Below, piece after piece: positions 1 to 8,226 of a stretch of 64,000 nt of DNA. A program made the translations under genes and the position numbers. Location: assembly GCF_013402875.1 (NCBI RefSeq), contig NZ_CP058579.1, forward strand, positions 3,782,001 to 3,846,000. The letters run 5' to 3'. The stretch comes from Halorarum salinum. GTDB lineage: Archaea; Halobacteriota; Halobacteria; Halobacteriales; Haloferacaceae. The notes under the pieces were generated by a model, which was not told the DNA's origin, did no database searches, and worked only from the letters and a program-made list of their open reading frames with translations. Each line of letters opens with the position of its first letter. Within the stretch, counting starts at the first letter, position 1.

Positions 1-39
1 CATACTGTTTTTACCACTCTCTGTTATTGTTTTTATCCA

Positions 40-1191
40 ATGAGGTCCCCGACACGACGCGCGGCGCTCGCCGTCTGCGTCGCCCTCCTTCTCGTCACCG
101 CCGGCTGTAATGGCGGGACGACCCCAACCAGCACCGCTCCGACGACCACTGGCACGCCCACGACGACTGGCACGTGGTCGCCGAATGCCACCGTGGAGCA
201 GTATCCACCGGGCGTCGCGGCGAACGGCACACTCACGAACGCATCGAGACTCGTCAACGCGCACTTCAACGCGACCGCGAACAAATCGTTGGAGCTCACT
301 TATAAGGGAGTGTACTCGGATCAGCGCTTCGTCAACCGCTACGCACACGGCACGAACCAGACGCCGTACTACAGCACGCTCAACAGGACGCACACCTCCG
401 ACAGCGACCACAGCATCCGAAGGGCGGGAGAGTCGTACCAGACGGGCTCACATGGCTACATCAAGGATGACGGTGGCACTAAGACGGATTACACCGTCAC
501 ACAGGACCCCAGCAGCGGCGGCTCCAGTTGGCTGGACCTCGCACCATACACCGCACAGCGGACTATGTGGGGCCATCTCTCCACCGGGAACTACACTGTC
601 AACGGCACCGTCGAACGAGATGGGCAGACGTTTGTCCAACTCACCGCCAACGGGTCCACACCACCGGACAAGCTTCCATCGTACGAGGGGACGGCGCTCG
701 TCACGCCCGACGGCGTCGTCTACAACATCGATGCGTCCTTTGGTCCACCCGACAATGAATACGATGAGTCGATTTCACTCGACACCGACGTGAAATGGTC
801 GGGGGCGCCGCCATGGGTTGCTGACCTCCCACAGCTCTCGCTGTCGGTGGTTCAGGACGGGCGCGCGCTCGAAATTCGGAACACTGGTGGGGCGGCCCTT
901 CCGGCGAACGTATCGTTTGATGTCTACGTGAGAAATACGACTACTGAAACGGTGGAGGACTCAGACCGCTCTACGGCTGACGCGAACGGGACCGTCATCA
1001 CGGATGCGCGACTCGAACCCGGTGACGCCGTCTACGTGACCGCTGAGATCGACGGGAACTCCTCATCGTTCACACTCCACGACGAACCAACTCGGGGGGA
1101 CTACACCTTCGGGTTCGCCGGCCTCCGCGGTACGCACGAGCACATTAGCTACCGGTTGGTAACGGGCGTTAAGACCTCCCAGTACGAGTGA
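40..1191 (+). CDS. Secreted lipoprotein, unknown function
   Basis: A 383-residue exported protein. The first 23 residues form a signal peptide: RR at 6-7, a hydrophobic stretch at 8-19 and a lipobox VTAGC whose Cys23 would be lipidated. A Thr/Pro-rich linker (about 26-46) follows, then a beta-rich acidic domain without cysteines. This build is common in haloarchaeal cell-surface lipoproteins of unknown role. A T-rich TATA-like stretch (tttttatcc, about 29-37) directly precedes the start, and another T-run lies at about 8-13. It stands alone, with the recombinase gene convergent downstream. Export and lipidation are well supported; function cannot be assigned. Confidence 0.8.
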   Translation: MRSPTRRAALAVCVALLLVTAGCNGGTTPTSTAPTTTGTPTTTGTWSPNATVEQYPPGVAANGTLTNASRLVNAHFNATANKSLELTYKGVYSDQRFVNRYAHGTNQTPYYSTLNRTHTSDSDHSIRRAGESYQTGSHGYIKDDGGTKTDYTVTQDPSSGGSSWLDLAPYTAQRTMWGHLSTGNYTVNGTVERDGQTFVQLTANGSTPPDKLPSYEGTALVTPDGVVYNIDASFGPPDNEYDESISLDTDVKWSGAPPWVADLPQLSLSVVQDGRALEIRNTGGAALPANVSFDVYVRNTTTETVEDSDRSTADANGTVITDARLEPGDAVYVTAEIDGNSSSFTLHDEPTRGDYTFGFAGLRGTHEHISYRLVTGVKTSQYE

Positions 1192-1311
1192 GAGACTACA
1201 GACCGCGCCGACCTGCTCGCCCACTCGCTCGCTCCGGAGAATCGGACAATCCCCTGAGCGATTGACCCTCTGTATGCAGCAGGAGGTTCCTGAGGGACGT
1301 TTGCGAGGTTT

Positions 1312-2016
1312 CTACCGGTGGTGGACTCGACGCAATGCGTCAGCAGTTGCTGTCCCCGAGATACGGATGTACTTCTGTGCAGTCGCCAGATCACTCCACC
1401 CCATCAGGGCCTGTAACGGCACCGGGGCGACGCCTTTGTACGCATGGTAGCTGGCGGCGGTTGCTCGCAGACAGTGTGGATAGACGCGTCCCGGGAGATC
1501 AGCCTCGCTGGCCGCAGCCTGTACTCGTCTATTGATCGTTGACCGTGAACGGGGAAATGCATCGTATCTGGAAGCAAAGCGTTCGAAACACAGCTCCAGC
1601 CGGAGCGAGAGATCGAACGGAATGAGTCGAGCCGAGGCGACGGTCTTCGGGTGCCACCGAGACGCGATGGCATCCGCGACGGACAGATCATCGTTATGGG
1701 TGGCTTCCTGTCGGGCCTGTCGTCGGCAGTACCCACACCGGCACGACTCGTGCTGTGGGATGCGAATCGTTCGGCGGTTCCAGTTCACCCATGCGGTCTG
1801 AAAATGTGCGATCTCGCCCGCTCGCAACCCCAGTCGGCCTGCGGGGAGACAGATGAATCGCGCCTCGAAATCGTACGGTTCCGGGAGTGCCGAGCACGCT
1901 TCAAGTAGGAGTTCGAACTGCCGGTCTGTGAGGACGTCCTCGTGAGTGTGCCTGGTGGTCAGGGCTCTCCGGTGTCGGTCCGCCCATTCAGTCGCAGGTT
2001 GGTTGTGATGGGACAC
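1312..2016 (-). CDS. Tyrosine recombinase/integrase, catalytic core only
   Basis: Site-specific recombinase of the phage-integrase family, 234 residues. Catalytic residues can be placed: Arg65 in GLRAGE, the H-x-x-R pair His181/Arg184, Trp207 in place of the second His, and Tyr216 in the KYIRISG context. A cysteine cluster (CRCGYCRR, residues 92-99) lies between the two halves of the core. The usual N-terminal SAM-like arm- and core-binding domain is absent, so this is either a minimal chromosomal form or a truncated integrase. No tRNA gene or attachment site is visible beside it. It lies in a segment less GC-rich than the rest of the window, which fits acquired DNA. Confidence 0.85.
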   Translation of the reverse strand: MSHHNQPATEWADRHRRALTTRHTHEDVLTDRQFELLLEACSALPEPYDFEARFICLPAGRLGLRAGEIAHFQTAWVNWNRRTIRIPQHESCRCGYCRRQARQEATHNDDLSVADAIASRWHPKTVASARLIPFDLSLRLELCFERFASRYDAFPRSRSTINRRVQAAASEADLPGRVYPHCLRATAASYHAYKGVAPVPLQALMGWSDLATAQKYIRISGTATADALRRVHHR

Positions 2017-2104
2017 CCGGTGCCATGTTCATGCTGGCGGATTGGAAGTATCGTTCGGTCGTGCTGAATAGAGCGCGCGTATCTCCCGCCATCGTATCGC
2101 GTTG

Positions 2105-2248
2105 TTAGTCTGTCCGGATGACGTCACCTGAGTCATTGTCTTTAAATTCTGCCCCGCCGCAGTCTGGGCATTCATCCTGGAGCGGCACTAACTCCTCGTC
2201 GTCGGGAGTCGCCCGCACGAACTCCCCGCAGGCTGTGCACATCACCAT
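2105..2248 (-). CDS. 47-residue zinc-ribbon mini protein
   Basis: A 47-codon ORF, MVMCTACGEF at the start and DVIRTD at the end. It has two CxxC knuckles (CTAC at 4-7, CPDC at 27-30) about 20 residues apart, the pattern of a four-cysteine zinc ribbon; acidic elsewhere. Haloarchaea encode many such micro-proteins. The start lies 6 bases after the stop of the upstream winged-helix gene on the same strand, so the two probably share a transcript. An in-frame ATG two codons later is an alternative start. The specific role is unknown. Confidence 0.6.
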   Translation of the reverse strand: MVMCTACGEFVRATPDDEELVPLQDECPDCGGAEFKDNDSGDVIRTD

Positions 2249-2254
2249 TTCCAC

Positions 2255-2593
2255 TTACACCACCTCCGCGATCGAGTAGGCAATCTCGACGAGGGACCTC
2301 AGATGGGTGGTGCTCTGCGTCGATGACACGAGGTTCGCGTCCGAATCGTACTCGATGAGGTCTCCCGCCGCGAGTTTCGGCAGATGGCTATGATGGAGTT
2401 CGATAGATATCGTCTCGACCGAATCTGACTCGTGGGCATCGGACCCGACCGCGTTGGTCCGAGTGCCGATTTCTCGCGCTAACTCGTCGACTGTTAGCGG
2501 CTCGCTCCGGTCCGAGACGATTGTAATGGTCTCCTGGCGGTACGGATGTCCGAGGTTCCTAAGTATCGTCGTGGTCCGTTGTCTCACGTCCAT
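2255..2593 (-). CDS. Winged-helix DNA-binding protein, DUF7344-like
   Basis: A 112-residue protein with a predicted winged-helix fold. The N-terminal part (RNLGHPYRQETITIV) and the segment PLTVDELAREIGTRTNAV read as helix-turn-helix elements. A middle block (ISIELHHSHLPKLAAGDLIEYD) matches the recognition helix plus wing seen in haloarchaeal DUF7344-type regulators, and the C-terminal helix may dimerise. No ligand domain is present. The zinc mini-protein follows in the same direction after 6 bases, so regulator and partner are probably co-expressed. Family assignment is from recalled pattern, not a search; the target is unknown. Confidence 0.7.
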   Translation of the reverse strand: MDVRQRTTTILRNLGHPYRQETITIVSDRSEPLTVDELAREIGTRTNAVGSDAHESDSVETISIELHHSHLPKLAAGDLIEYDSDANLVSSTQSTTHLRSLVEIAYSIAEVV

Positions 2594-2686
2594 CTGTACG
2601 GCCCATAGTAGGCTTGTTGCCTTCAGAATTAACCCTGTTCACACAGGGGATATACGACCCATCGAGTAACGTGGGCTCGAATTGGA

Positions 2687-3349
2687 CTACTCCTCGTCGT
2701 TCCGAGCGAGTCCAAGAGCCTCCAACATTACCTTCTCCATCCCGCGCCGGATTCGTTCGGACATCGCTTGCTGGGTGATACCGAGTTCGTCGGCCAACTC
2801 GCTCATCGAAGTTTCACGAGGGGTGCTGAAGTAGCCGTATCGGGCGGCGAGCACGAGGGCCTCGCGTTGGTCCGCGGTGAGTCCGAACTCGCGGGCGCGT
2901 TCGGAGCGGTCGGTCAGCGAGTAGATCTGCCGCATTTCGACGGTGATGTCGTGCTCCATGCAGTAGTTGTAGAACCGGCCGAGGTGGTCGTGGTCGGGAA
3001 AGCGGACGAGAAATTCCATCTGGGCCTGGCCGACGTCGCCCTCCAGAATCGCGCCCTCGGCTTCGACGATCCCCTGGATGAGCATGCCCTGGTCGGGTTT
3101 CCATTCGACGCGGTAGAGCGCCGTGTTCTCGAACTGGTCGAGGAGGTCAAAGTCCGTGACCAGGGGGCTCGCCGCAAGGTCTCCCTCGAAACTGGCGATA
3201 TCGCCCCCATGAACCCAGAAGTAGGGCATGAGCGCGTCCTCTGTCGGGACGATCCGCTCGAACTCCAGGGTCATACTAGGATTCTCACGGACCAGCTGTC
3301 CAATGGGGAGTACCTTGGAATCGACCACGAACGAGGCGAGGACAGTCAT
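2687..3349 (-). CDS. Bat-type (bacterio-opsin activator) HTH-10 regulator
   Basis: A 220-residue transcription regulator. Residues about 1-155 form the bacterio-opsin-activator-type sensory domain (beta-rich, including LVRFPDHDHLGRFYNYC). Residues about 160-215 form the HTH_10 DNA-binding domain: FGLTADQREALVLAARYGYF followed by SELADELGITQQAMSERI. Length and layout match the short haloarchaeal Bat-like proteins lacking PAS or GAF domains. It is transcribed away from the gap at 3350-3617, which holds a perfect inverted repeat (3485-3507) that could be an operator for it or a neighbour. Its target regulon is unknown. Confidence 0.85.
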   Translation of the reverse strand: MTVLASFVVDSKVLPIGQLVRENPSMTLEFERIVPTEDALMPYFWVHGGDIASFEGDLAASPLVTDFDLLDQFENTALYRVEWKPDQGMLIQGIVEAEGAILEGDVGQAQMEFLVRFPDHDHLGRFYNYCMEHDITVEMRQIYSLTDRSERAREFGLTADQREALVLAARYGYFSTPRETSMSELADELGITQQAMSERIRRGMEKVMLEALGLARNDEE

Positions 3350-3484
3350 CTGTGCGGTGAACCAGGCCCTGGAGGCGGGAAAAGGTGTCCCGAGCAGTTT
3401 TCACTCAGTAGTATCTGGTGAGTATAGCCTCTATATCTCGAACGCCGGTTCTGACAGCTTCTGGAGAGATCTATCCGGAGCGTG

Positions 3485-3507
3485 CAAGATACAGGGCGCG
3501 TATCTTG
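3485..3507. promoter_or_regulatory. Perfect 8-bp inverted repeat, possible operator
   Basis: caagatac (3485-3492) and gtatcttg (3500-3507) are exact reverse complements separated by 7 bases. The site lies in the 268-base gap upstream of the Bat-like gene, between it and the weak small ORF at 3618. The symmetry suits a dimeric regulator. No other copy was noticed in this window. The rest of this gap shows no convincing gene. Confidence 0.4.
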
Positions 3508-3617
3508 TAGGGGAGCCATGTTCAGATCGGAGCAGTCGAATCGGTAAGTGCAGGGAAAGCATTAACCGAGGCACCTTCATTTCGTACACGTCACCTATCT
3601 GTCATTCCCTCCCGTTT

Positions 3618-3755
3618 GTGCTGATTCTACTCGTCGTTAGCAGCGGTTGGATGACGACGACTGGGCCCGTCGAGTCAACATCGACCCTCTTCGAGCAGAC
3701 GCTATGGGACGCGCCCGAAGGAGAGGGGCGAATCACCGTCTCGACACCTACGTAG
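3618..3755 (+). CDS. Possible 45-residue membrane/secreted peptide
   Basis: A short ORF from GTG 3618: a hydrophobic start (LILLVVSSGW) followed by a Thr/Ser-rich acidic tail ending ITVSTPT. Codon third positions are mostly G or C, as in real genes of this genome, whereas the reading frame further upstream is not. It ends 54 bases before the lipoprotein gene at 3810, so they could be cotranscribed. No family is recognised, and it could be the 3' remnant of a larger gene. Confidence 0.3.
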   Translation: MLILLVVSSGWMTTTGPVESTSTLFEQTLWDAPEGEGRITVSTPT

Positions 3756-3809
3756 TGCTTGACCACACCGATGCTCAATTTCTTTACAGGTAGTTGTGAA
3801 ATAACGGGC

Positions 3810-4400
3810 ATGAACCGTCGCACAATCCTCGGGACTACAGGTGGCCTGTTGATGACGCTCTCGGGGTGCAGTGATAGACTCTCGGCCTCATCCGATACCG
3901 ATACACGGACTTCGTCCACGGCGACCGGGACGCCGACCACCCCGTGCGACCGGGAACTCAAGCACATCACCACCGAGAGGACGGTCGAAACCGGGACGCT
4001 GGAGGGGTTCGAACTCACGCTCTCCGAAGGATCGGTTCCACTCGCCGGGACGCTCACGGTCCGCTTGACGAACACGACGGACGAGGAGCGGGATTCAGGG
4101 ATCAAATCGAAGTACGACGTTCAGCGACGGACGGACGCGGGGTGGCGGTCCGTGTTCCGGTACGACGGTCCCGGCTGGGAGGACCTGGCCGTCGGTCACG
4201 ACCCCGGGGAGGGCTACCGGTGGGAGCTGACGCTCACCGAGGACGGGCTCACGCGACCCCGAGAGGAGGAACTCGGGCCCGCGTACTACGTCTGTGACCC
4301 AATTGAGGCGGGAGTGTACAGATTCCTCTACTTTGGCATCTCCTCGCCGAGCGCGAGGCGGTCCGCGCTCGGTAGGGAGTTTACCGTCATAAGAGATTGA
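3810..4400 (+). CDS. Secreted lipoprotein, unknown function
   Basis: A 196-residue protein. I start it at ATG 3810 because this gives a compact signal sequence, MNRRTILGTTGGLLMTLSGC, with a twin-arginine-like RR and a lipobox LSGC (Cys20); an upstream in-frame TTG would add 17 residues without signal character. A Ser/Thr linker (about 22-44) leads to one beta-rich domain (about 50-195) resembling small immunoglobulin-like folds, with two cysteines (Cys47 and one in YYVCDP) that might pair. Function unknown. The 345 bases downstream (4401-4745) contain no recognisable gene. Confidence 0.75.
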   Translation: MNRRTILGTTGGLLMTLSGCSDRLSASSDTDTRTSSTATGTPTTPCDRELKHITTERTVETGTLEGFELTLSEGSVPLAGTLTVRLTNTTDEERDSGIKSKYDVQRRTDAGWRSVFRYDGPGWEDLAVGHDPGEGYRWELTLTEDGLTRPREEELGPAYYVCDPIEAGVYRFLYFGISSPSARRSALGREFTVIRD

Positions 4401-4745
4401 GCGGTGACGACATCGGTTTCATCCGAACGGTCCACTCGCTTCCGGGCCGACCTTGGACCGCGAAACCGTAGCCCGACCGACTTGACCGAAACCACTGGGA
4501 AGATGCGAGCGTGTTTTCTCCGCCGTCTCGCTCAGCAGGGATCTGGCCAATGTCTGTGATGAATACACAGACCTTCTTAGCGACTGTTTCGTCGCTGGTG
4601 GCCTGAAACGAACACCGGCCGGCTACTGCATACATCCTCTGTATCTTGCACGAGTTTCTGTCATCAGCTGAGGGTTTCAACAGAGCCGATTCGCTCGGGC
4701 CGCAGGTACGACCGGTGGACGCTGCCGGCCGGGTCGCTCGACGGG

Positions 4746-5519
4746 TCAGTCCGCCGCCGCCGGCCCGTCACCCGACCCGTCCGCGTCGACCGCGTACAGC
4801 CGGGTCGCCTCCACGAGCGCCTTCCGGTGCTCCGATTCGGTGGGGTCGGCCGCCAGCGAGCGGAACAGCCGCCTGAACGCGGGCAGGTCCACCTCCGGCG
4901 CGTCGTCCGCGGCCGCGTGCGCGAGGTCGTACAGCCGGTGGTCGGACGCGACGAGGTCGTGGCGGTCGCACATCGCCAGCGCGAACGCGGCGTTGACGGC
5001 GGTGATGTCGGGGTCGGTCGCGCCCGTCAGCAGCCGCGAGTCGGGGTGGTGGTGCTCGCGGGGCCGGTCGGCGACCGCCGCGGCCAGCTGCGACTCGAAG
5101 AACGTGACGAGTTTCCCGGCCGGTCCCACCGAGAGGGTGATGTCGTCGGCGTAGATGTCCTTCATGTGGTTGGCGATCTGATAGCAGTGGGCCAGTCGGC
5201 GACGCTCGATGGAGTGGCCCGAGAGTGCGAGGAACAGCGCCTCGTCGGTCGACTGGACGTGTGAGGGGTGTCCCTCCTCGTAGCGGGCCATGTGGGCGAA
5301 CTCGTGGAGCGCGAGTTCGCGGGCCATCGCGCTCGTCGCGGCCTTCCGCGAGATGTTCAGCACGTGCCGGTCGTCGTAGTGGCCGGCCCAGGTCCGCTCC
5401 TCGGGGTTCCCCCGGACGCGGACGTGGACCGGCAGGTCGAGGTCGTGCTCGGTCTCGAAGAGGGACGCGGCCCCCAGGAAGGGGTCGACGGGACCGTCGC
5501 CCCGCAGTCGTACGTCCAT
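4746..5519 (-). CDS. Putative zinc metalloprotein, DUF5781-like
   Basis: A 257-residue cytoplasmic protein (no signal, no membrane helices). It holds an HExxH-type motif in ALHEFAHMARYEE at about residues 89-101, the usual zinc and catalytic signature of gluzincin-like peptidases, followed by a long helical part. The pattern is that of the haloarchaeal DUF5781 family, whose function is not established. I start at MDVRLRG (5519) rather than 15 bases earlier because the upstream residues MYSTR look non-coding. It is divergent from EF-2 and separated from it by about 300 bases. Confidence 0.75.
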   Translation of the reverse strand: MDVRLRGDGPVDPFLGAASLFETEHDLDLPVHVRVRGNPEERTWAGHYDDRHVLNISRKAATSAMARELALHEFAHMARYEEGHPSHVQSTDEALFLALSGHSIERRRLAHCYQIANHMKDIYADDITLSVGPAGKLVTFFESQLAAAVADRPREHHHPDSRLLTGATDPDITAVNAAFALAMCDRHDLVASDHRLYDLAHAAADDAPEVDLPAFRRLFRSLAADPTESEHRKALVEATRLYAVDADGSGDGPAAAD

Positions 5520-5822
5520 TCGAGTGGAGTACACGGGCCGAATCGATTTGACTCTTCCCCCGCCAGATGCCCCGTGCTGCCGTCCCCGTACCGGTCGCGC
5601 CCGTCCACGGGGACCGACCGTCGTCCGGCGAGGTCCGGCGCCGAGCGCGATCGGACGCCCGCGGCGGTCGGACGCCGAAGGGTGGTCGGCCGCGGGGGAC
5701 CGTCCGACGGGAGGCGGTCGGGTACGCGAATCGTTATCATGCGGCTGGAGACGCCCGCAGACGCCGCTTTCGGCGTCGGCAAAGCACTACCCTTTTGACC
5801 GGGCGTACAGTAGCGCCCGGTA
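5520..5822. promoter_or_regulatory. EF-2 upstream region with two perfect hairpins
   Basis: About 300 bases with no convincing gene. Near its end are two exact inverted repeats: gacgccg/cggcgtc with a 4-base loop (5760-5777) and ccgggcg/cgcccgg with an 8-base loop (5799-5820). The second ends two bases before the EF-2 ATG at 5823. Between them is a T-rich run (cccttttg, about 5790-5797) that could be the TATA box. They may be 5'-UTR hairpins or protein sites near the transcription start. Confidence 0.45.
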
Positions 5823-8015
5823 ATGGGCCGACGAAAGAAAATCGTACAGGAATGTGAGACGCTGATGGACAATCCGGAGCAGATCCGGAACATCGCCATC
5901 GCGGCTCACGTGGACCACGGCAAGACGACCCTCTCCGACAACCTCCTCGCTGGCGCGGGCATGATCTCGGAGGACACCGCGGGCGAGCAGCTCGCGATGG
6001 ACACCGAGGAGGACGAGCAGGAGCGGGGCATCACCATCGACGCGGCGAACGTCTCGATGACCCACGAGTACGAGGGGGAAAACCACCTCATCAACCTCAT
6101 CGACACGCCCGGCCACGTCGACTTCGGCGGCGACGTGACCCGCGCGATGCGCGCCGTCGACGGCGCGCTCGTGGTCGTCGACGCGGTCGAGGGCGCGATG
6201 CCCCAGACCGAGACGGTGCTGCGGCAGGCGCTCCGCGAGGGCGTAAAGCCCGCGCTGTTCATCAACAAGGTCGACCGCCTCATCAACGAGCTCCAGGAGG
6301 GGCCCCAGGAGATGCAAGAGCGGCTCCTCGACGTCATCACCGACGTGAACGAGCTCATCCGCGGGATGACCGAGGAGATGGACGACATCACCGAGGACTG
6401 GACGGTCTCCGTCGAGGAGGGCACCGTCGCGTTCGGCTCGGCGCTGTACAAGTGGGGCGTCTCGATGCCCTCGATGGAGGCGACCGGCATCTCCTTCGGC
6501 GAGGTCATCGACATGGAGCGGAACGACGAGCGCGACGAGCTCCACGCGCAGACCCCGCTCTCGGACGTCGTGCTCGACATGGTCGCCGAGCACTTCCCAA
6601 ACCCGCTCAAGGCCCAGCCGTTCCGCGTGCCGCGCATCTGGCGCGGCGACGCCGAGTCCGACGTCGCCGAGGACATGCGGACGGTCGACCGCGGGGGCGA
6701 CATCGTCTTCATGTGCACCGACATCGGGATGGACCCCCACGCGGGCGAGATCGCGACCGGCCGCGTCTTCTCGGGCACCCTCGAGAAGGGCCAGGAGCTG
6801 TACGTCTCCGGGACGGCGGGCCGGAACCGCGTCCAGTCGGTCGGCATCTACATGGGCGGCGAGCGCGAAGAGCTCGACCGCGGCGTCCCCGCGGGCAACA
6901 TCGCCGCCGTCACCGGCCTGAAGGACGCCATCGCCGGCTCCACCGTCTCCGACGTGGAGATGACGCCGTTCGAGTCGATCGAGCACATCTCCGAGCCGGT
7001 CATCACGAAGTCCGTCGAGGCACAGAACATGGACGACCTGCCGAAGCTCATCCAGACGCTCCAGCAGGTCGCCAAGGAGGACCCGACCATCCGCGTGGAG
7101 ATCAACGAGGACACCGGCGAGCACCTCATCTCCGGGCAGGGCGAGCTCCACCTCGAGGTCATCACCCAGCGCATCCAGAAGAACCAGGGCATCCCGGTCA
7201 CGACCGGCGAGCCCATCGTCGTGTTCCGCGAGCAGCCGCAGGAGGCCTCCCGCGAGGTCGAGGGCGTCTCGCCGAACCGGCACAACAAGTTCTACATCAC
7301 GGTCGAGCCGATGGCCCAGGGGATCGTCGACGCCATCCAGCTCGGCGAGGCGACGATGGACATGCCCGAACTCGAGCGCCGCGAGGCGCTCCAGGAGGCC
7401 GGCATGGACAAGGACACCTCCCAGAACGTCGAGCACATCCACGGGACGAACGTCCTCATCGACGAGACGAAGGGGATCCAGCACCTGAACGAGACGATGG
7501 AGCTCGTCATCGAGGGCCTCGAGGAGGCGCTCGACGACGGCCCGCTCGCGGCCGAGCCCGTCCAGGGCGCGCTGTTCCGACTCCACGACGCCCGGCTCCA
7601 CGAGGACACCATCCACCGCGGCCCGGCCCAGGTCATCCCGGCGGTGCGCGACGCGGTCCACCGCGCGCTCATCGACGGCGAGGTCCGGCTCCTCGAGCCG
7701 ATCCAGGACGTCCGCATCGACGTGCCCAACGAGTACATGGGCGACGCCTCCGGCGAGATCCAGGGTCGCCGCGGCCGCGTCGACGACATGTACCAGGAGG
7801 GCGACCTCATGGTCATCGAGGGCATCGCGCCCGTCGAGGAGATGATCGGCTTCTCCAGCGACATCCGCAGCGCGACGGAGGGTCGCGCCTCGTGGAACAC
7901 GGAGAACGCAGGCTTCCGCGTGCTGGTCGACAACCTCCAGCGCGAGACGATCATGGAGATCCGCGAGCGGAAGGGCATGAAGCTGGAGCTGCCCCAGTCG
8001 ATCGACTACATCTAG
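5823..8015 (+). CDS. fusA: Translation elongation factor EF-2
   Basis: GTPase that moves tRNA and mRNA through the ribosome after peptide-bond formation. Full archaeal length, 730 residues. The P-loop AHVDHGKT is at 28-35, switch [10 protein letters not shown] at about 94-101 and the NKVD guanine-specificity motif at about 148-151, followed by the beta-barrel and domains III-V. His598 in DTIHRGPAQ is the residue converted to diphthamide in archaea and eukaryotes. The ATG at 5823 gives the standard N-terminus, and a perfect hairpin lies just before it. The gene is monocistronic here. Confidence 0.98.
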   Translation: MGRRKKIVQECETLMDNPEQIRNIAIAAHVDHGKTTLSDNLLAGAGMISEDTAGEQLAMDTEEDEQERGITIDAANVSMTHEYEGENHLINLIDTPGHVDFGGDVTRAMRAVDGALVVVDAVEGAMPQTETVLRQALREGVKPALFINKVDRLINELQEGPQEMQERLLDVITDVNELIRGMTEEMDDITEDWTVSVEEGTVAFGSALYKWGVSMPSMEATGISFGEVIDMERNDERDELHAQTPLSDVVLDMVAEHFPNPLKAQPFRVPRIWRGDAESDVAEDMRTVDRGGDIVFMCTDIGMDPHAGEIATGRVFSGTLEKGQELYVSGTAGRNRVQSVGIYMGGEREELDRGVPAGNIAAVTGLKDAIAGSTVSDVEMTPFESIEHISEPVITKSVEAQNMDDLPKLIQTLQQVAKEDPTIRVEINEDTGEHLISGQGELHLEVITQRIQKNQGIPVTTGEPIVVFREQPQEASREVEGVSPNRHNKFYITVEPMAQGIVDAIQLGEATMDMPELERREALQEAGMDKDTSQNVEHIHGTNVLIDETKGIQHLNETMELVIEGLEEALDDGPLAAEPVQGALFRLHDARLHEDTIHRGPAQVIPAVRDAVHRALIDGEVRLLEPIQDVRIDVPNEYMGDASGEIQGRRGRVDDMYQEGDLMVIEGIAPVEEMIGFSSDIRSATEGRASWNTENAGFRVLVDNLQRETIMEIRERKGMKLELPQSIDYI

Positions 8016-8226
8016 GCGTACCGGTGCGGGCCGCTTCCCGTCAGTGCGGCCGCGACCCGCACGCCGTTTCGGCCCCGTCGGCCCCGATTTCTCCGGTCGT
8101 TCCCGACGTGCAACCGGGCCAGTGCGATCGCTCGTCCGATACGGAAGAATCGCTCCGGAGAGGGTTGCACGGTCGATTTAACGGTGATATAATAACTACA
8201 GCGGGCCGAGAGGTCGGCTACGGGTC

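Noticed and set aside
4387-4680. A 97-residue minus-strand frame between the lipoprotein and the DUF5781-like gene
   Set aside because: Poor codon character and no recognisable motif; it may be a decayed regulator but nothing supports a call.
5787-7661. Very long antisense frame opposite EF-2
   Set aside because: It is a shadow caused by high GC; its composition is His/Leu/Val/Arg/Asp-rich without motifs, while EF-2 on the other strand is unmistakable.
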